48,661 nt of DNA from CAVQUE01 sp046290435 (GCA_046290435.1 JBKAGO010000073.1:1-48661), one strand, 5' to 3'; positions 26,036-34,942 are shown, counted from the stretch's first letter. Numbers and translations are program-made. The notes: a model not told the origin generated them from the letters alone.

Positions 26036-26796
26036 CGGCGCTCGTAGGTGCCAGGGCGCCGAGCGAAGAACGCCTGGAGGGCCTCGGCGTGATCGGCGGT
26101 GCGGAACAGCCTGGCGAACGTACGGGCCTGGAGCCTGCGTGCCGCTTCGCCGTCGAGGTCGGCCGAGGCGTTGAGGCACTCCTTGGTGGCCTCGACCGAC
26201 AACGGCGAGCGGCTGGCGATGCGCTCGGCGACGGCCACCGCCCGGTCCTGCAGCTCGTCGGTGTCCACGAGCTCGGTCATCAGGCCCCATGCGAGCGCCT
26301 GGTCGGCCCGGCACGAGTACCCCGTCAACAGGAGATGGCGCGCCCGGGCGTCGCCGACGGCGGCGACGAGCGACGCGACGTTGGCCACCAACCCGACGTT
26401 CACCCCTGCCGCGCCGAACGAGCTGTCGGGGCATCCGATCCTGATGTCGCAGGACAGGGCCAGCTCCAGCCCGCCCCCGTGGGCGGGGCCGTTGACGGCC
26501 GCGACGACCGGGACACGGTGATCGCGTACCGCCTCGAGGAGCTCGCCGATGCCGGTCAGGAACCGGCCGACGTCGTTGCGGTCGAGGTCCTGTTCTTCGC
26601 GCAGGTCCGCCCCGGCGCAGAAGTGGCGCCCGGCGCCGGTGAGCACGACGGCCCGGACGTCGTGGTCGGCGGCGGCCTCGTCGAGCAACGCCCGCAATGC
26701 CGCCTGGGCGGCGGTGTCGATGGCGTTGACCGGAGGCCGGTCGATGGTGATCCGCACGACGTGGGGGGCCGGGCGGTCGGCCACGACGTCAGCCAT
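26032..26796 (-). CDS. Enoyl-CoA hydratase/isomerase family protein
   Basis: 254 residues. Crotonase motifs: FCAGADLREEQ (about 70-80) and GPAHGGGLELALSCDIRIG (about 112-130) form the oxyanion hole. At the usual Glu positions the sequence reads FGAAGVNVGLVANVASL without Glu, so this member probably is not a simple hydratase; decarboxylase, isomerase or hydrolase activity is possible. The ATG at 26796 lies within the 8 bp overlap with the CoA-transferase gene. Confidence 0.83.
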   Translation of the reverse strand: MADVVADRPAPHVVRITIDRPPVNAIDTAAQAALRALLDEAAADHDVRAVVLTGAGRHFCAGADLREEQDLDRNDVGRFLTGIGELLEAVRDHRVPVVAAVNGPAHGGGLELALSCDIRIGCPDSSFGAAGVNVGLVANVASLVAAVGDARARHLLLTGYSCRADQALAWGLMTELVDTDELQDRAVAVAERIASRSPLSVEATKECLNASADLDGEAARRLQARTFARLFRTADHAEALQAFFARRPGTYERR

Positions 26797-27991
26797 CGGT
26801 GGGTTCCTCGACGGCGCCGACGGCGAAGAGCCGGTCGATCTCGGCGGCTGTCCAGCCGGCGTCGACAAGGATCTCGCGGGTGTGTTCGCCCAGGGCGGGT
26901 GCGGGCCGATGGACCGCCATGGGCGTGGCCGACAGCTTGACGGCGTGGCCCAGCCGGCGTGCGGTGCCTTCGCCCTCGACCATGTCGGTGGCGACGACCT
27001 GCGGGTCGTCCCACACCTGGTCGAGGCGGTGCACCGGACCCGACGCGACGTTGGCCCGATGCAGGCGTTCGTCCCAGTACGCCGAGGTGCGGGTTGCGGT
27101 GACGGCGTTGATCTCCTCGGCGAGCGCGGCCCGGTTGGCCAGGCGGCGCCGGGGGCTGCGGAAGCGCTCGTCGGTGATCCAGTCGGGGCGATCGAGCACT
27201 GCGCACAGCGCGTCCCACGCCGCCGGGGTCGGCGCTGCGACGGTGACCCACCCGTCGCTGGTGCGGAAGGCCTCATAGGGGGCCGACAAGCGGTGCGCCG
27301 AGCCGCCCGGTTCGGCCAGCTCGCCCTTCTGGAACCACGACATCGCCTCCCACACGAGGTAGGCGATCGACGCCTCGAGCAGCGAGGTGGTGACCGTCTG
27401 GCCCTCGCCGGTGATCGAGCGCCGCACCAGCGCAGACGTGATGCCGATGGTGGCGAACACCGCCGCGTTGAGATCGGCCAGCGGCACCCCGGCCTTGCAC
27501 GGGTCGCCGCCGATCTCGCCGGTGATCGACATGATGCCGCTCATGCCCTGGGCCATGAGGTCGAAGCCGCTCTGGTCGGCGCGGGGCCCGGCGGTGCCGA
27601 AGCCCGAGATCGAGCAGTAGACGAGGCGGGGGTTGAGCGCCCGGAGATCGTCGGCGCCCAGGCCGTGACGGGCCAGGGTGCCGGGGCGGTGGTTCTCGAC
27701 GAACACGTCGGCGCTCTCGGCCAGCCGGCGCAGCGTGGCGGCCCCGTCGGGGTTGCGGTAGTCGATGGCGATGCTGCGCTTGTTGCGGTTCATCGTGGCG
27801 AACGCATCGACGCCGTCGCCGGCCCAGCGGGTCATGTCCCCGATGCCGGGACGCTCGACCTTCACCACGTCGGCGCCGAGGTCGGCCAGCAACATGCCGC
27901 AGTAGGCGCCCGCCATCACCTGGGTGACGTCGAGGACCCGCAGCCCGTCGAGGGCGCCCGGCCCGGGAGCAGTGGCGGTCGAGGGGTCCAC
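26789..27991 (-). CDS. CaiB/BaiF-family CoA transferase (class III)
   Basis: 400 residues. Class III features: LDGLRVLDVTQVMAGAYCGMLLADLGADVVKVE near the N-terminus, then DMTRW and FATMNRNKRSIAIDY, and a catalytic Asp in the QSGFDLMAQGMSG block. It transfers CoA between carboxylic acids. GGAGG is 6 nt before GTG 27991, and the upstream gene ends only 2 bp away. It should activate the substrate acid for the enoyl-CoA hydratase-like enzyme downstream. Confidence 0.9.
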   Translation of the reverse strand: MDPSTATAPGPGALDGLRVLDVTQVMAGAYCGMLLADLGADVVKVERPGIGDMTRWAGDGVDAFATMNRNKRSIAIDYRNPDGAATLRRLAESADVFVENHRPGTLARHGLGADDLRALNPRLVYCSISGFGTAGPRADQSGFDLMAQGMSGIMSITGEIGGDPCKAGVPLADLNAAVFATIGITSALVRRSITGEGQTVTTSLLEASIAYLVWEAMSWFQKGELAEPGGSAHRLSAPYEAFRTSDGWVTVAAPTPAAWDALCAVLDRPDWITDERFRSPRRRLANRAALAEEINAVTATRTSAYWDERLHRANVASGPVHRLDQVWDDPQVVATDMVEGEGTARRLGHAVKLSATPMAVHRPAPALGEHTREILVDAGWTAAEIDRLFAVGAVEEPTDG

Positions 27992-27993
27992 CG

Positions 27994-29721
27994 TCAGCCT
28001 CCGTAGGTGATCGGTCGGGTGTTGGCCTCGGCGACACACGCCAGGTCGACGTCGCCGAGAGCGTCCCAGAAGGCGACGACCACCGACCGGGCGCACGAGC
28101 TCGTGCGCACCGGGACGTGGCTCTCGTGGTCGAACACGGCGAGGGTCGCCGCACCGAGCGTCTCCGCGACGCGCAACCCGTCGGCGGGCAGGGTGGCCGA
28201 GTCGAGCATCCCGACGACCACGAGCGCAGGCACCTCGGAGGTGACGGGATCGGTGAACCCGGCGGGAGCGGGCGTGACGCCGATGATCTCGCAGGGCATG
28301 TTCGACAGGTAGCCGAGGTGCTGCCAGGGATCGGCTGTTGCCGACGCGTCGTCGGCGCCGGCCATGAAACGCCCGGGCTCGCCGCCGAAGTCGTGGCACA
28401 CCGTCGCCCCGCTGAGGCCCAGGCCGCCGTCGGCGAGGCCGAGGAGGCGCCCGGCGCTGGCATCGATCAGCGCGTCCTCGCCGCCGGCGATGGCGGCCAG
28501 GATGCCGGGGATCGTCGGCAGCAGCGAGGCGTCGAACAGCTCGCCCAATCCGAAGGCGAAGTCCCGGCCGTCGATGCTCACCGTGACGACCTCTCCGGTC
28601 AACGGATGGGCGACGTCGACCTGGCGCGGCGTGGCGTCGAGGCGGGCGACGGCTGTTTCGAGCGCGCCCCGCAGATCGGGATGCGCCGCGGCGCACTCGG
28701 CTGATGCGGCACAGCCGGCGACGATCTGGTCGAACACCGCATCGACGGCGGCGCCGACGGTGGCCGGCGCCCAGATGTCGGTGTCGGGCGGTGTCGCCGA
28801 GTCGATCACCGCCGAGCGGACGGCGTCGGGGTAGGTGGCCATGTAGTGGAGGGCGTAGCGGGTGGAGTACGACTCGCCGTAGATGTTCCAGACGTCGTGG
28901 CCCAGCGCCCGGCGCAACTGGTCGAGGTCCTCGACCGCGTTGGGGGTGTTGTACTGATCGAGGTCCCAGCCTTCGTCGCGGAGGCGGTCGACGCAGGCCT
29001 GCCAGCCGGCGGTGAGGATGGCGTATTCGGTCTCGATCGGTTCGTTGACGGCGAAGATCTCGAGGGCCGAGTCGTAGAGCTCCGGGCAGGCGCTCGCAGG
29101 CAGCCCGGTGTCGTCGCCAGGGAGGGGGCTGTTGCCGCGGGTGTCCATCAGGATGAGGTCGCGGTTGCCGGCGATGTCGTTGGCCGTGAACGGGATGAGG
29201 CTGTTGAACGCGCTGCCCCTGGGCCCGCCGGGGAGGTAGGCGATGGGGTCCGGCGCCCGCTCGTCGACCGGAGCTGCCGACTCCCACACGTAGTAGGTGA
29301 CGTCGATGCGGCGGCTGGCGGGATCGTCGGGATCGGCGGTGTAGTCCTCGAGGGTGTTCATCGCCCAACACGACAGCCGGGGGTTCGTGACCCCGTCGGG
29401 GGTGCGGGACTCGACGTAGCCCGGGAGCTGTTCGGCGCAGTCGAGCTCTCGAAGCGTGACGGCGGCGTCGACCGGTGCAGACGGATCGCCGGGGCGTGCG
29501 GCCGGTGTCGGCGTGGGCGGTGCCTCGGTGGGTGCGGCCTCGGCGGTTTCTGCGGCGGCGGGCCCCTCGGCCTCGGGAGCCGGATCGCCCGCCGGTGCCG
29601 TGGGGGACGGAGGTGTGGTCGCCTCGTCGTCTCCGGCGCACGCGGCTGCGAAGGTGAGGGTGACGAAGGCGGTCATCATCGTGATCGCCCACCGGTGGCC
29701 GCAACCGGAACTGTTCCGCAT
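27994..29721 (-). CDS. Secreted alpha/beta hydrolase, tripeptidyl-aminopeptidase-like lipoprotein
   Basis: 575 residues. The N-terminal MRNSSGCGHRWAITMMTAF leads into a lipobox TFAAAC at about 28, so it is probably membrane-anchored outside the cytoplasm. A Thr/Pro/Ala-rich linker follows to about 75. The hydrolase fold has YLPGG (oxyanion), the nucleophile elbow YGESYSTR, the acid in GMLDSATLP and the His in DHESHVPV near the end, matching peptidase S33 with a TAP-like C-terminus. ATG 29721 is preferred over 29679 because the shorter form lacks a charged n-region. It heads the six-gene operon. Confidence 0.85.
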   Translation of the reverse strand: MRNSSGCGHRWAITMMTAFVTLTFAAACAGDDEATTPPSPTAPAGDPAPEAEGPAAAETAEAAPTEAPPTPTPAARPGDPSAPVDAAVTLRELDCAEQLPGYVESRTPDGVTNPRLSCWAMNTLEDYTADPDDPASRRIDVTYYVWESAAPVDERAPDPIAYLPGGPRGSAFNSLIPFTANDIAGNRDLILMDTRGNSPLPGDDTGLPASACPELYDSALEIFAVNEPIETEYAILTAGWQACVDRLRDEGWDLDQYNTPNAVEDLDQLRRALGHDVWNIYGESYSTRYALHYMATYPDAVRSAVIDSATPPDTDIWAPATVGAAVDAVFDQIVAGCAASAECAAAHPDLRGALETAVARLDATPRQVDVAHPLTGEVVTVSIDGRDFAFGLGELFDASLLPTIPGILAAIAGGEDALIDASAGRLLGLADGGLGLSGATVCHDFGGEPGRFMAGADDASATADPWQHLGYLSNMPCEIIGVTPAPAGFTDPVTSEVPALVVVGMLDSATLPADGLRVAETLGAATLAVFDHESHVPVRTSSCARSVVVAFWDALGDVDLACVAEANTRPITYGG

Positions 29722-29724
29722 AGC

Positions 29725-29737
29725 GGCACACCGTGCC
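29725..29737. promoter_or_regulatory. Short palindrome between divergent genes
   Basis: GGCAC-ACC-GTGCC lies in the 28 bp gap between the divergent starts at 29721 and 29750. Its position would let one regulator control both promoters; the IclR protein of the operon is the obvious candidate. The arms are only 5 bp. Confidence 0.35.
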
Positions 29738-29749
29738 AGAATCGAGACG

Positions 29750-30793
29750 ATGATGCAAGCGGATCTCGCCCGACGAATCGACGACCACCGCCGCCGCCAC
29801 GGGGTGCCGGGGCTCGCTGCGGTCGGGCGCGCCCGTGCCGACGAGGTCCGGCTGTGTGTCGGCACCGACCCCGCCACCGGCCACCCCGTCACCGAGTCGA
29901 CCAGGTTCGCTCTGGGGTCGGTCTCCAAGCCGGTCGCCGCGCTCGCCGCAGCGGTGGCCCACGACGTGGGGCTCCTCGACTGGGACGCCGACATCGCAGC
30001 GATCGCCCCGGCCACGGCTCGATCCATCGAGCGCAACGGTTGCACGGGCGCGCTCACCGTGCGCGACCTGGTGGCCCACACCGCCGGCCTGAGTGTCCAC
30101 GGCTTCCTCGGCTACGGGCCCGACGACGTCGTGCCGTCGTCGGCCGAGATCATCGCCGGAGCGGGCAACAGCCCCCGCATCGAGTCGATCGCCGAACCGG
30201 GGGAGCGCCACGAGTACTCCGGCGGCGGGTACGTGGTCCTCGAAGCGGTCATGGAGGAAGCGACGGGAAGACCCTTCGACGTGGTCGTCGACGAGCGGAT
30301 CCTGGGTCCGGCGGCCATGGCCACCGCCTCCTTCGTCGAGGACCCCGGCGATTCGGGCGGCGCAATCGAGGGGGTGGCCATGGCCGAAGGCGCCCGACGC
30401 CATCCCGAACGGGCCGCAGCCGGGCTCCGGGCCTCGGCGGCGGACCTCGGGGCCCTCGTCGAGACGCTGCTCCGCGCCCGACGCGACCCCTCCCACCGAC
30501 TGGCCCCGGCGCTGGCGCGGGTGTGCACCCCTGCGGTTCTCGCCGACGGCCGTCCCACCGGATCGGGCCACGGGATCGACTTCTTCGACGCCGACGGCCG
30601 CCGCTGGCACACCCACCGCGGTCGCAATCTGGGGTTCTGCGCCCTGCTGCTCTTCGACGAGTCGGGCCGCTTCGGCGCAGCCGTGGCGACCAACTCGTTC
30701 CCCGAGGGCACCGACCTCGCCCACGATGTCGTCACCGGGCTCGCCGGGGCCCTCGACTGGCCCGGCGGGTCACCGCTGCCGGGCTACTCGTAG
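29750..30793 (+). CDS. Serine hydrolase, beta-lactamase/penicillin-binding fold
   Basis: 347 residues. SVSK (Ser57, Lys60) is the nucleophile motif, YSGGGY the second and HRGRN in place of KTG the third, as in D-aminopeptidase/esterase-type members. LTVRDLVAHTAGL is a family hallmark. No signal peptide, so it should be cytoplasmic. It is divergent from the six-gene operon with only 28 bp between starts, so the two may share regulation. Its end overlaps the dioxygenase gene by 10 bp tail to tail. Confidence 0.85.
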   Translation: MMQADLARRIDDHRRRHGVPGLAAVGRARADEVRLCVGTDPATGHPVTESTRFALGSVSKPVAALAAAVAHDVGLLDWDADIAAIAPATARSIERNGCTGALTVRDLVAHTAGLSVHGFLGYGPDDVVPSSAEIIAGAGNSPRIESIAEPGERHEYSGGGYVVLEAVMEEATGRPFDVVVDERILGPAAMATASFVEDPGDSGGAIEGVAMAEGARRHPERAAAGLRASAADLGALVETLLRARRDPSHRLAPALARVCTPAVLADGRPTGSGHGIDFFDADGRRWHTHRGRNLGFCALLLFDESGRFGAAVATNSFPEGTDLAHDVVTGLAGALDWPGGSPLPGYS

Positions 30794-31647
30794 TACGACG
30801 GGTCCTGGTGGGGCGGCAGGGGACGCAGGCGCGGGTAGTAGGGGTGGCGCAGGGGATCGCCGGGCTTCAACACGAGCTCGAGGCCTGGCGTGAACGGCGC
30901 CGTCGGGGTGGTCTTCGGGCGGTCGGCGAACACCACGTCGGGCCCGAAGAACCGAGCCGACAGGGTGCGGCGGCGTCGGCCCGGCGCCGTGGGGCCCCCG
31001 CCGTGGAGCACCGCGGGGTGCAACAGCACGACGTCGCCGGGCGTGATGTCGAAGCTGACGATGTCCCACTGGTCGCGGGTGGCCTCGATGTCGGGCAGCG
31101 GCGGGAACCCCTCGCCGTAGTACGGGATGGTGGGGTCCTCGAGCACCCGGCGGGGATTGAACCCGTCGTAGATGGTCTCGTTGTGCGAGCCCCGCACGAA
31201 CTCGAGACACTCGTCTGCAGGGATCGGATCGAGGGTGATCCAGAACGACGCGAGCTGGGTGCCCGCCACCGGCCAGTAGGGCAGGTCCTGATGCCAGGGT
31301 GTGCGCTCGGTCGCTGCATCGCCGCCGTCCTTGACGAAGACGTGGTCGAACAGCAACCACACCCGGTCGATATCGAACAACGCCTTGATCATGTCGGCGA
31401 GCGGCGAGTCGTACAGCAGTCGCTGGAACTCCGGTGTCTGATCGAAGTTGCGGGTGGTGTCGATGAACTCGCCGGGGGTGCCGGGGAAGAACTTCGACTT
31501 GCGCGCCGAGCTGCCCATGATCCGGTTGATGCCCAGCTCGATGAGCTGGAGCCAGGGCTTCTCGATGAGCTGGGGCAGGAACACCACGCCGTCGCGTCGG
31601 TACTGCTCTGCCAGCTCGGGGGTGAACCGTTCCTGCCAGTCGCTCAT
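30784..31647 (-). CDS. Phytanoyl-CoA dioxygenase family protein
   Basis: 287 residues. The iron-binding HxD is WHQD (His119, Asp121) and the distal His lies in LLHPAVLHGGG; the Arg in RRRRTLSARFF should bind 2-oxoglutarate. The family hydroxylates lipids or secondary metabolites; substrate unknown here. TACCGT is 7 nt before the ATG (leaderless). It converges with the serine hydrolase. Confidence 0.86.
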   Translation of the reverse strand: MSDWQERFTPELAEQYRRDGVVFLPQLIEKPWLQLIELGINRIMGSSARKSKFFPGTPGEFIDTTRNFDQTPEFQRLLYDSPLADMIKALFDIDRVWLLFDHVFVKDGGDAATERTPWHQDLPYWPVAGTQLASFWITLDPIPADECLEFVRGSHNETIYDGFNPRRVLEDPTIPYYGEGFPPLPDIEATRDQWDIVSFDITPGDVVLLHPAVLHGGGPTAPGRRRRTLSARFFGPDVVFADRPKTTPTAPFTPGLELVLKPGDPLRHPYYPRLRPLPPHQDPSYYE

Positions 31648-31746
31648 GTGACCGACGGTAGTCGCCGCGGCCGTGATGTGCCGGGGGTCACTGCGTCGTC
31701 GGACCTGTTCGCAGGAGGTGTGGTGGGGTGTCCTATCCTCGCGGCC

Positions 31747-31968
31747 ATGGTCAGCGACCGGGACCGAGCCAAGATGCAGCGCCTCGCCGCGGATCTCGCG
31801 TCGGGCGAGACCGACGATCGGGGCACGCCCGAACAACGACGCGACCTCCTGGCCATCATCAACGCCGACCGCGCCCGACACGGCGCCGAACCGCTGTCGG
31901 ACCGAGCGCCCGAGGAAGGGCTGTATGAGCGAGCACGATCCCTCGGCATGGCTCGCATCGATCGCTGA
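31747..31968 (+). CDS. Small hypothetical protein, possible antitoxin-like partner
   Basis: 73 residues, highly charged and helical (DRDRAKMQRLAADLASGETDDRGTPEQRRDLLAIINADRARHG). TATCCT (31734-31739) lies 7 nt before the ATG, a good leaderless promoter. It overlaps the following gene fragment by 44 bp in another frame. Its size and position upstream of a nucleotidyltransferase remnant suggest a former toxin-antitoxin operon; no family was recognised. Confidence 0.55.
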   Translation: MVSDRDRAKMQRLAADLASGETDDRGTPEQRRDLLAIINADRARHGAEPLSDRAPEEGLYERARSLGMARIDR

Positions 31969-32176
31969 GATCTTCGACGACCTCGGTCTCGACTGGACGC
32001 TCATCGGCGCCCTGGCCGCCAACCTCGTCGCCATCCACAAGCTGATCGCCTGGCGACCCCGCGACCGCGACGACATCCGCTCGATCCTCGAGGCCGGCGT
32101 CGCCCTCGACAGCGACTATCTCGAGCGCTGGGTCGCCGCCTGGGAGCTCGACGAACGGTGGGCCACCTTCGCCTGA
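31925..32176 (+). pseudogene. Nucleotidyltransferase-like protein with internal deletion
   Basis: 83 residues. The start WLASIAEIFDDLGLDWTLIGALAANL matches the N-terminal helix and GALAAN block of small nucleotidyltransferase proteins. It then jumps directly to HKLIAWRPRDRDDIRSILEAGVALDSDYLERWVAAW, the C-terminal block. The middle (R-T-D-D-x-D catalytic segment, about 80-100 residues) is absent, joined in frame at about residue 36. It is still an open frame, but the catalytic Asp motif is lost, so it is probably inactive. Confidence 0.6.
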
Positions 32177-32258
32177 ACCAAGTCCACAGCGGGTCAGTCG
32201 CTCGCTTGCTGCGGCTGCCGCTGGCAGGCAGATTGTTCTGCCCGCAGTGGGTATAGGA

Positions 32259-32279
32259 ACCTGCCAATATATGGCAGGT
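32259..32279. promoter_or_regulatory. Palindromic operator before the ATPase gene
   Basis: ACCTGCCA-ATATA-TGGCAGGT is a perfect 8 bp inverted repeat. It overlaps the -35 zone of the box TACGAT (32296-32301). GGCAG/CTGCC half-sites also recur just upstream (32222-32242). A dimeric repressor probably binds here; which protein is unknown. Confidence 0.55.
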
Positions 32280-32307
32280 CGCCAGGTGGCCGAGGTACGA
32301 TGATGGC

Positions 32308-33393
32308 GTGCCCCTCACGAGCCCATTCCCGTTCCACGGGCCACTCGAACCAGACCAGGTCCACGGCCGCGATGCAGTCATCGCCGACCTCGTGTCACGT
32401 ATCACGGCGCGTCGGCCGACAGTGCTCATCGCACCGCGGCGGTTCGGCAAGACGAGCGTGCTCGGCGCCTCCGGCGCGCATCTCGAGGAAACGACGACGG
32501 TCATCCGCGTCGACCTGTACGAGATCCGATCCTGGGAAGACCTCGCCGTCCGGCTGGACCGCGGGTTGGCCGAGGTCTCACCCCCGCGACGGAGCCGTCT
32601 CGACACCGTCGCTGCCGGCTTCGAGCTCAGCTTGGGCATCGTCAAGGCGTCGTTCGCCCGCAGCGACCGTCCCGCCGGAGACCTCACCGTGGACCGGCTG
32701 CTCGACGTGTTGGTGGAGTACGCGCGGCTCCACCCGACCGTGGTGATCTTCGACGAGTTCTCCTCGATCGGTCGCGTCGACGGCGCTGCCGGCCTGCTAC
32801 GTACGCGATTCCAGCACTACTACCAGCAGATGGGACTGGTGTTCGCAGGATCCGAGCCCTCGGTCATGCGCCTGCTGTTCACCGCTCCCGAGCAGCCCTT
32901 CTACGCCCAGGCCGACCTGGTCGAGCTCGGTCCGCTCGACAAGGTGGCGTTGGCGGCAATCGTCGACGACGGATTCGGCGGTGAGGCACCGCCCGCGCTC
33001 GCGGCTCGGATCCATGGCTTCACCGATGGCCATCCCCAGCGGTCCATGCAGCTCGCCGATGCTGCATGGCAGTGCGTCGAAGAGGGGACCGACCGCGACA
33101 ACGGCGCGCTCGTATGGGGAGCTGCCGTGCAGCGTTGTCGGGCCGAGACCGCAGCATCGCACGAGACCAGGTTCTCCACCCTCGGTTCGACGGAGCAGGC
33201 GGTCATGCGCCTTGCTGCCGGCGACGGCGCGCTCTTCGGGCGAGAGGCGGAGCTGTTGGCCCTCTCGCACTCTTCTGCCCAGCGGGCCAGGTCAGCGCTG
33301 CTCGATCGCGGGCAGATCGTCGCGGCCCCCGATCGGATCAGGGTTGTCGATCCTCTCTACGCCGACTGGATCCGCGACCGCTTCGGACGATGA
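32308..33393 (+). CDS. AAA/STAND-like ATPase (archaeal-ATPase-type)
   Basis: 361 residues. FHGRDAVIADLVSRI resembles the VxGRxxEI entry; Walker A is the variant APRRFGKTSVL (GKT intact), Walker B VVIFDEFSS, sensor GLVFAGSEPS, then a winged-helix C-terminus (about 270-360). Such single-gene ATPases occur in mobile or defence-related neighbourhoods, but their role is unproven. The start GTG is 6 nt after TACGAT, a leaderless arrangement behind a palindromic operator. It converges on the carotenoid oxygenase gene. Confidence 0.8.
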   Translation: MPLTSPFPFHGPLEPDQVHGRDAVIADLVSRITARRPTVLIAPRRFGKTSVLGASGAHLEETTTVIRVDLYEIRSWEDLAVRLDRGLAEVSPPRRSRLDTVAAGFELSLGIVKASFARSDRPAGDLTVDRLLDVLVEYARLHPTVVIFDEFSSIGRVDGAAGLLRTRFQHYYQQMGLVFAGSEPSVMRLLFTAPEQPFYAQADLVELGPLDKVALAAIVDDGFGGEAPPALAARIHGFTDGHPQRSMQLADAAWQCVEEGTDRDNGALVWGAAVQRCRAETAASHETRFSTLGSTEQAVMRLAAGDGALFGREAELLALSHSSAQRARSALLDRGQIVAAPDRIRVVDPLYADWIRDRFGR

Positions 33394-33399
33394 TCAGGC

Positions 33400-34761
33400 T
33401 CAGTCGCCGATCCAGCTGCCGTGGAAGCCGAACGGCACCCGTCGGGGCAGGTGCACCCGGGCCACCGGGTCGGCGGCCATGTCGGTGCCGTCGAGGATGA
33501 CCAGGTCGCTGGTGTCGGTGGCCGAGTCGTACACGAACCCCATGGCGTAGCCCTCGTCCTCGCCCGAGGCGTCCTCGGCGGGGACGAACACGAACTCGCC
33601 GGGATGCGACGTGGGACCGAAGTCGTGGACCGTCGAGCTGTTGTCGGACAGGTCGTACTTGACCACCATGCCCGCGTCGTCGAACCGGTTCTTGCTGCCC
33701 GGACGCGGCGTCGCCGCCCAGCCGTAACGGTGCTTCAGGCCGACCAGGCGCTCGTCGACCCGGGGGAAACCGTGGGACGCATCGTCGAGCTGGGTCTCGG
33801 TGTGGGTGCCCTTGGCCAGGTCGAAGGTCCAGCGGTACAGGTACGACGGCGGGAAGTCCTCCATCGACTCGCGCCACATGGACTCGTGGCGACCGACATC
33901 GCAGACCACGGTGTCGCCCTCGACGTAGGCGTTGAGGGGATGGAAGACATAGCAGGGGTCGATCTCGAACCACTGCACGTCGGCGTCGGTGCCCATGCGG
34001 GGCACGATGCCGATGCGGGCGCCGTAGTCGTCGTCCCAGCGGATGGGGGCCTCGCCGCGGGCCATGGCGTCCATGTCGAGTTCGAACACGACAGGCAGGT
34101 CCATGAAGATCGCGTGCTCGCGGGTGATCATGAAGTCGTGCATCATCGTGCCCTTGGGCACCGTGATGGGGGCGCTGTGCACGAGCGCACCGCCGGCGTC
34201 GAGCACGTGGTAGGTCAGGTGCGGCGGGAACGGGCTGTAGCCGAAGAAGTGCAGTTCGCCGGTCTCGGCGCACAGCTTGGGGTGCGCCGTGAACGCCGTC
34301 GAGAGGGCGCCGCCGTAGTCCTCGCAGCCGAGCGTCTCGAGCTCGGGGCTCAACAGGTACGGGAAGTGGCCCTCCTCGAGGGCGAGGATGCGTCCGGCGT
34401 GGCCGACCACGTGGGTGTTGGCGGCGCTGGCCGTCGGATCCATCATCGCCTCGGGATCCATGGCGTCGAGGTCGCGCTCGAACTTGGTGGTGCGCACCCA
34501 GCGGTTGCGGTACCACGCGGCCTTGCCGCCCTCGAGGCGCAGGCCGTGCACCATGCCATCGCCGAAGAACCAGTGGCCCGCAGAGCCCGACTTCGGGTTG
34601 GAGCCGTTGCGCAGATAGAGCCCGCTGAGCTCGGGCGGGACCGCACCGGTGACCTCGAGGTCGACGTCGGTGCGCTCGTCGGGAACCGGCCCGTAGTTGC
34701 CGGCCAGGAACCACGGCGTGGCCTCGCCGCCGGCTTCGGTTTGTTCGTCGGTGACCGTCAT
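33400..34761 (-). CDS. Carotenoid cleavage oxygenase (RPE65 family)
   Basis: 453 residues. The four iron-binding His are visible at about 160 (FTAHPK), 208 (MMHDFM), 274 (FHPLNAY) and 448 (GFHGSW), with LYLRNGSNP and HWFFGDGMVHG near the N-terminus. It oxidatively cleaves carotenoids, apocarotenoids or stilbenes. No carotenoid genes are in the window. GGGGGG lies 5 nt before ATG 34761. The upstream 181 bp gap is shared with the divergent GlnX-like gene. Confidence 0.9.
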   Translation of the reverse strand: MTVTDEQTEAGGEATPWFLAGNYGPVPDERTDVDLEVTGAVPPELSGLYLRNGSNPKSGSAGHWFFGDGMVHGLRLEGGKAAWYRNRWVRTTKFERDLDAMDPEAMMDPTASAANTHVVGHAGRILALEEGHFPYLLSPELETLGCEDYGGALSTAFTAHPKLCAETGELHFFGYSPFPPHLTYHVLDAGGALVHSAPITVPKGTMMHDFMITREHAIFMDLPVVFELDMDAMARGEAPIRWDDDYGARIGIVPRMGTDADVQWFEIDPCYVFHPLNAYVEGDTVVCDVGRHESMWRESMEDFPPSYLYRWTFDLAKGTHTETQLDDASHGFPRVDERLVGLKHRYGWAATPRPGSKNRFDDAGMVVKYDLSDNSSTVHDFGPTSHPGEFVFVPAEDASGEDEGYAMGFVYDSATDTSDLVILDGTDMAADPVARVHLPRRVPFGFHGSWIGD

Positions 34762-34942
34762 GACAACCCCCCGAGGTGTCAGGCCGCGGCGACGCCGCGC
34801 CTGGCCGCGAACCTACCACCGGGCGCAGCGGCCGAACAGGGGGGTGGGTGCGGACCCGCCGGAGCAGGTCGTCGTCGAAGAGCCGCTCGCCCCATGTGCA
34901 CCGGCCCGATCCCGTAGGATGCGCAGCGTCGAGGAGGGTCCG

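Noticed and set aside
26789..30724. Single minus-strand frame of 1311 codons as one giant fusion protein
   Set aside because: Only its last 400 codons read as a CoA transferase. The rest is antisense or out of frame to the lipoprotein hydrolase and the serine hydrolase; GTG 27991 with GGAGG defines the real start.
28846..31968. Plus-strand frame of 1040 codons
   Set aside because: It is the shadow of the hydrolase, serine hydrolase and dioxygenase genes; only the last 73 codons, with their own leaderless promoter, look like a gene.
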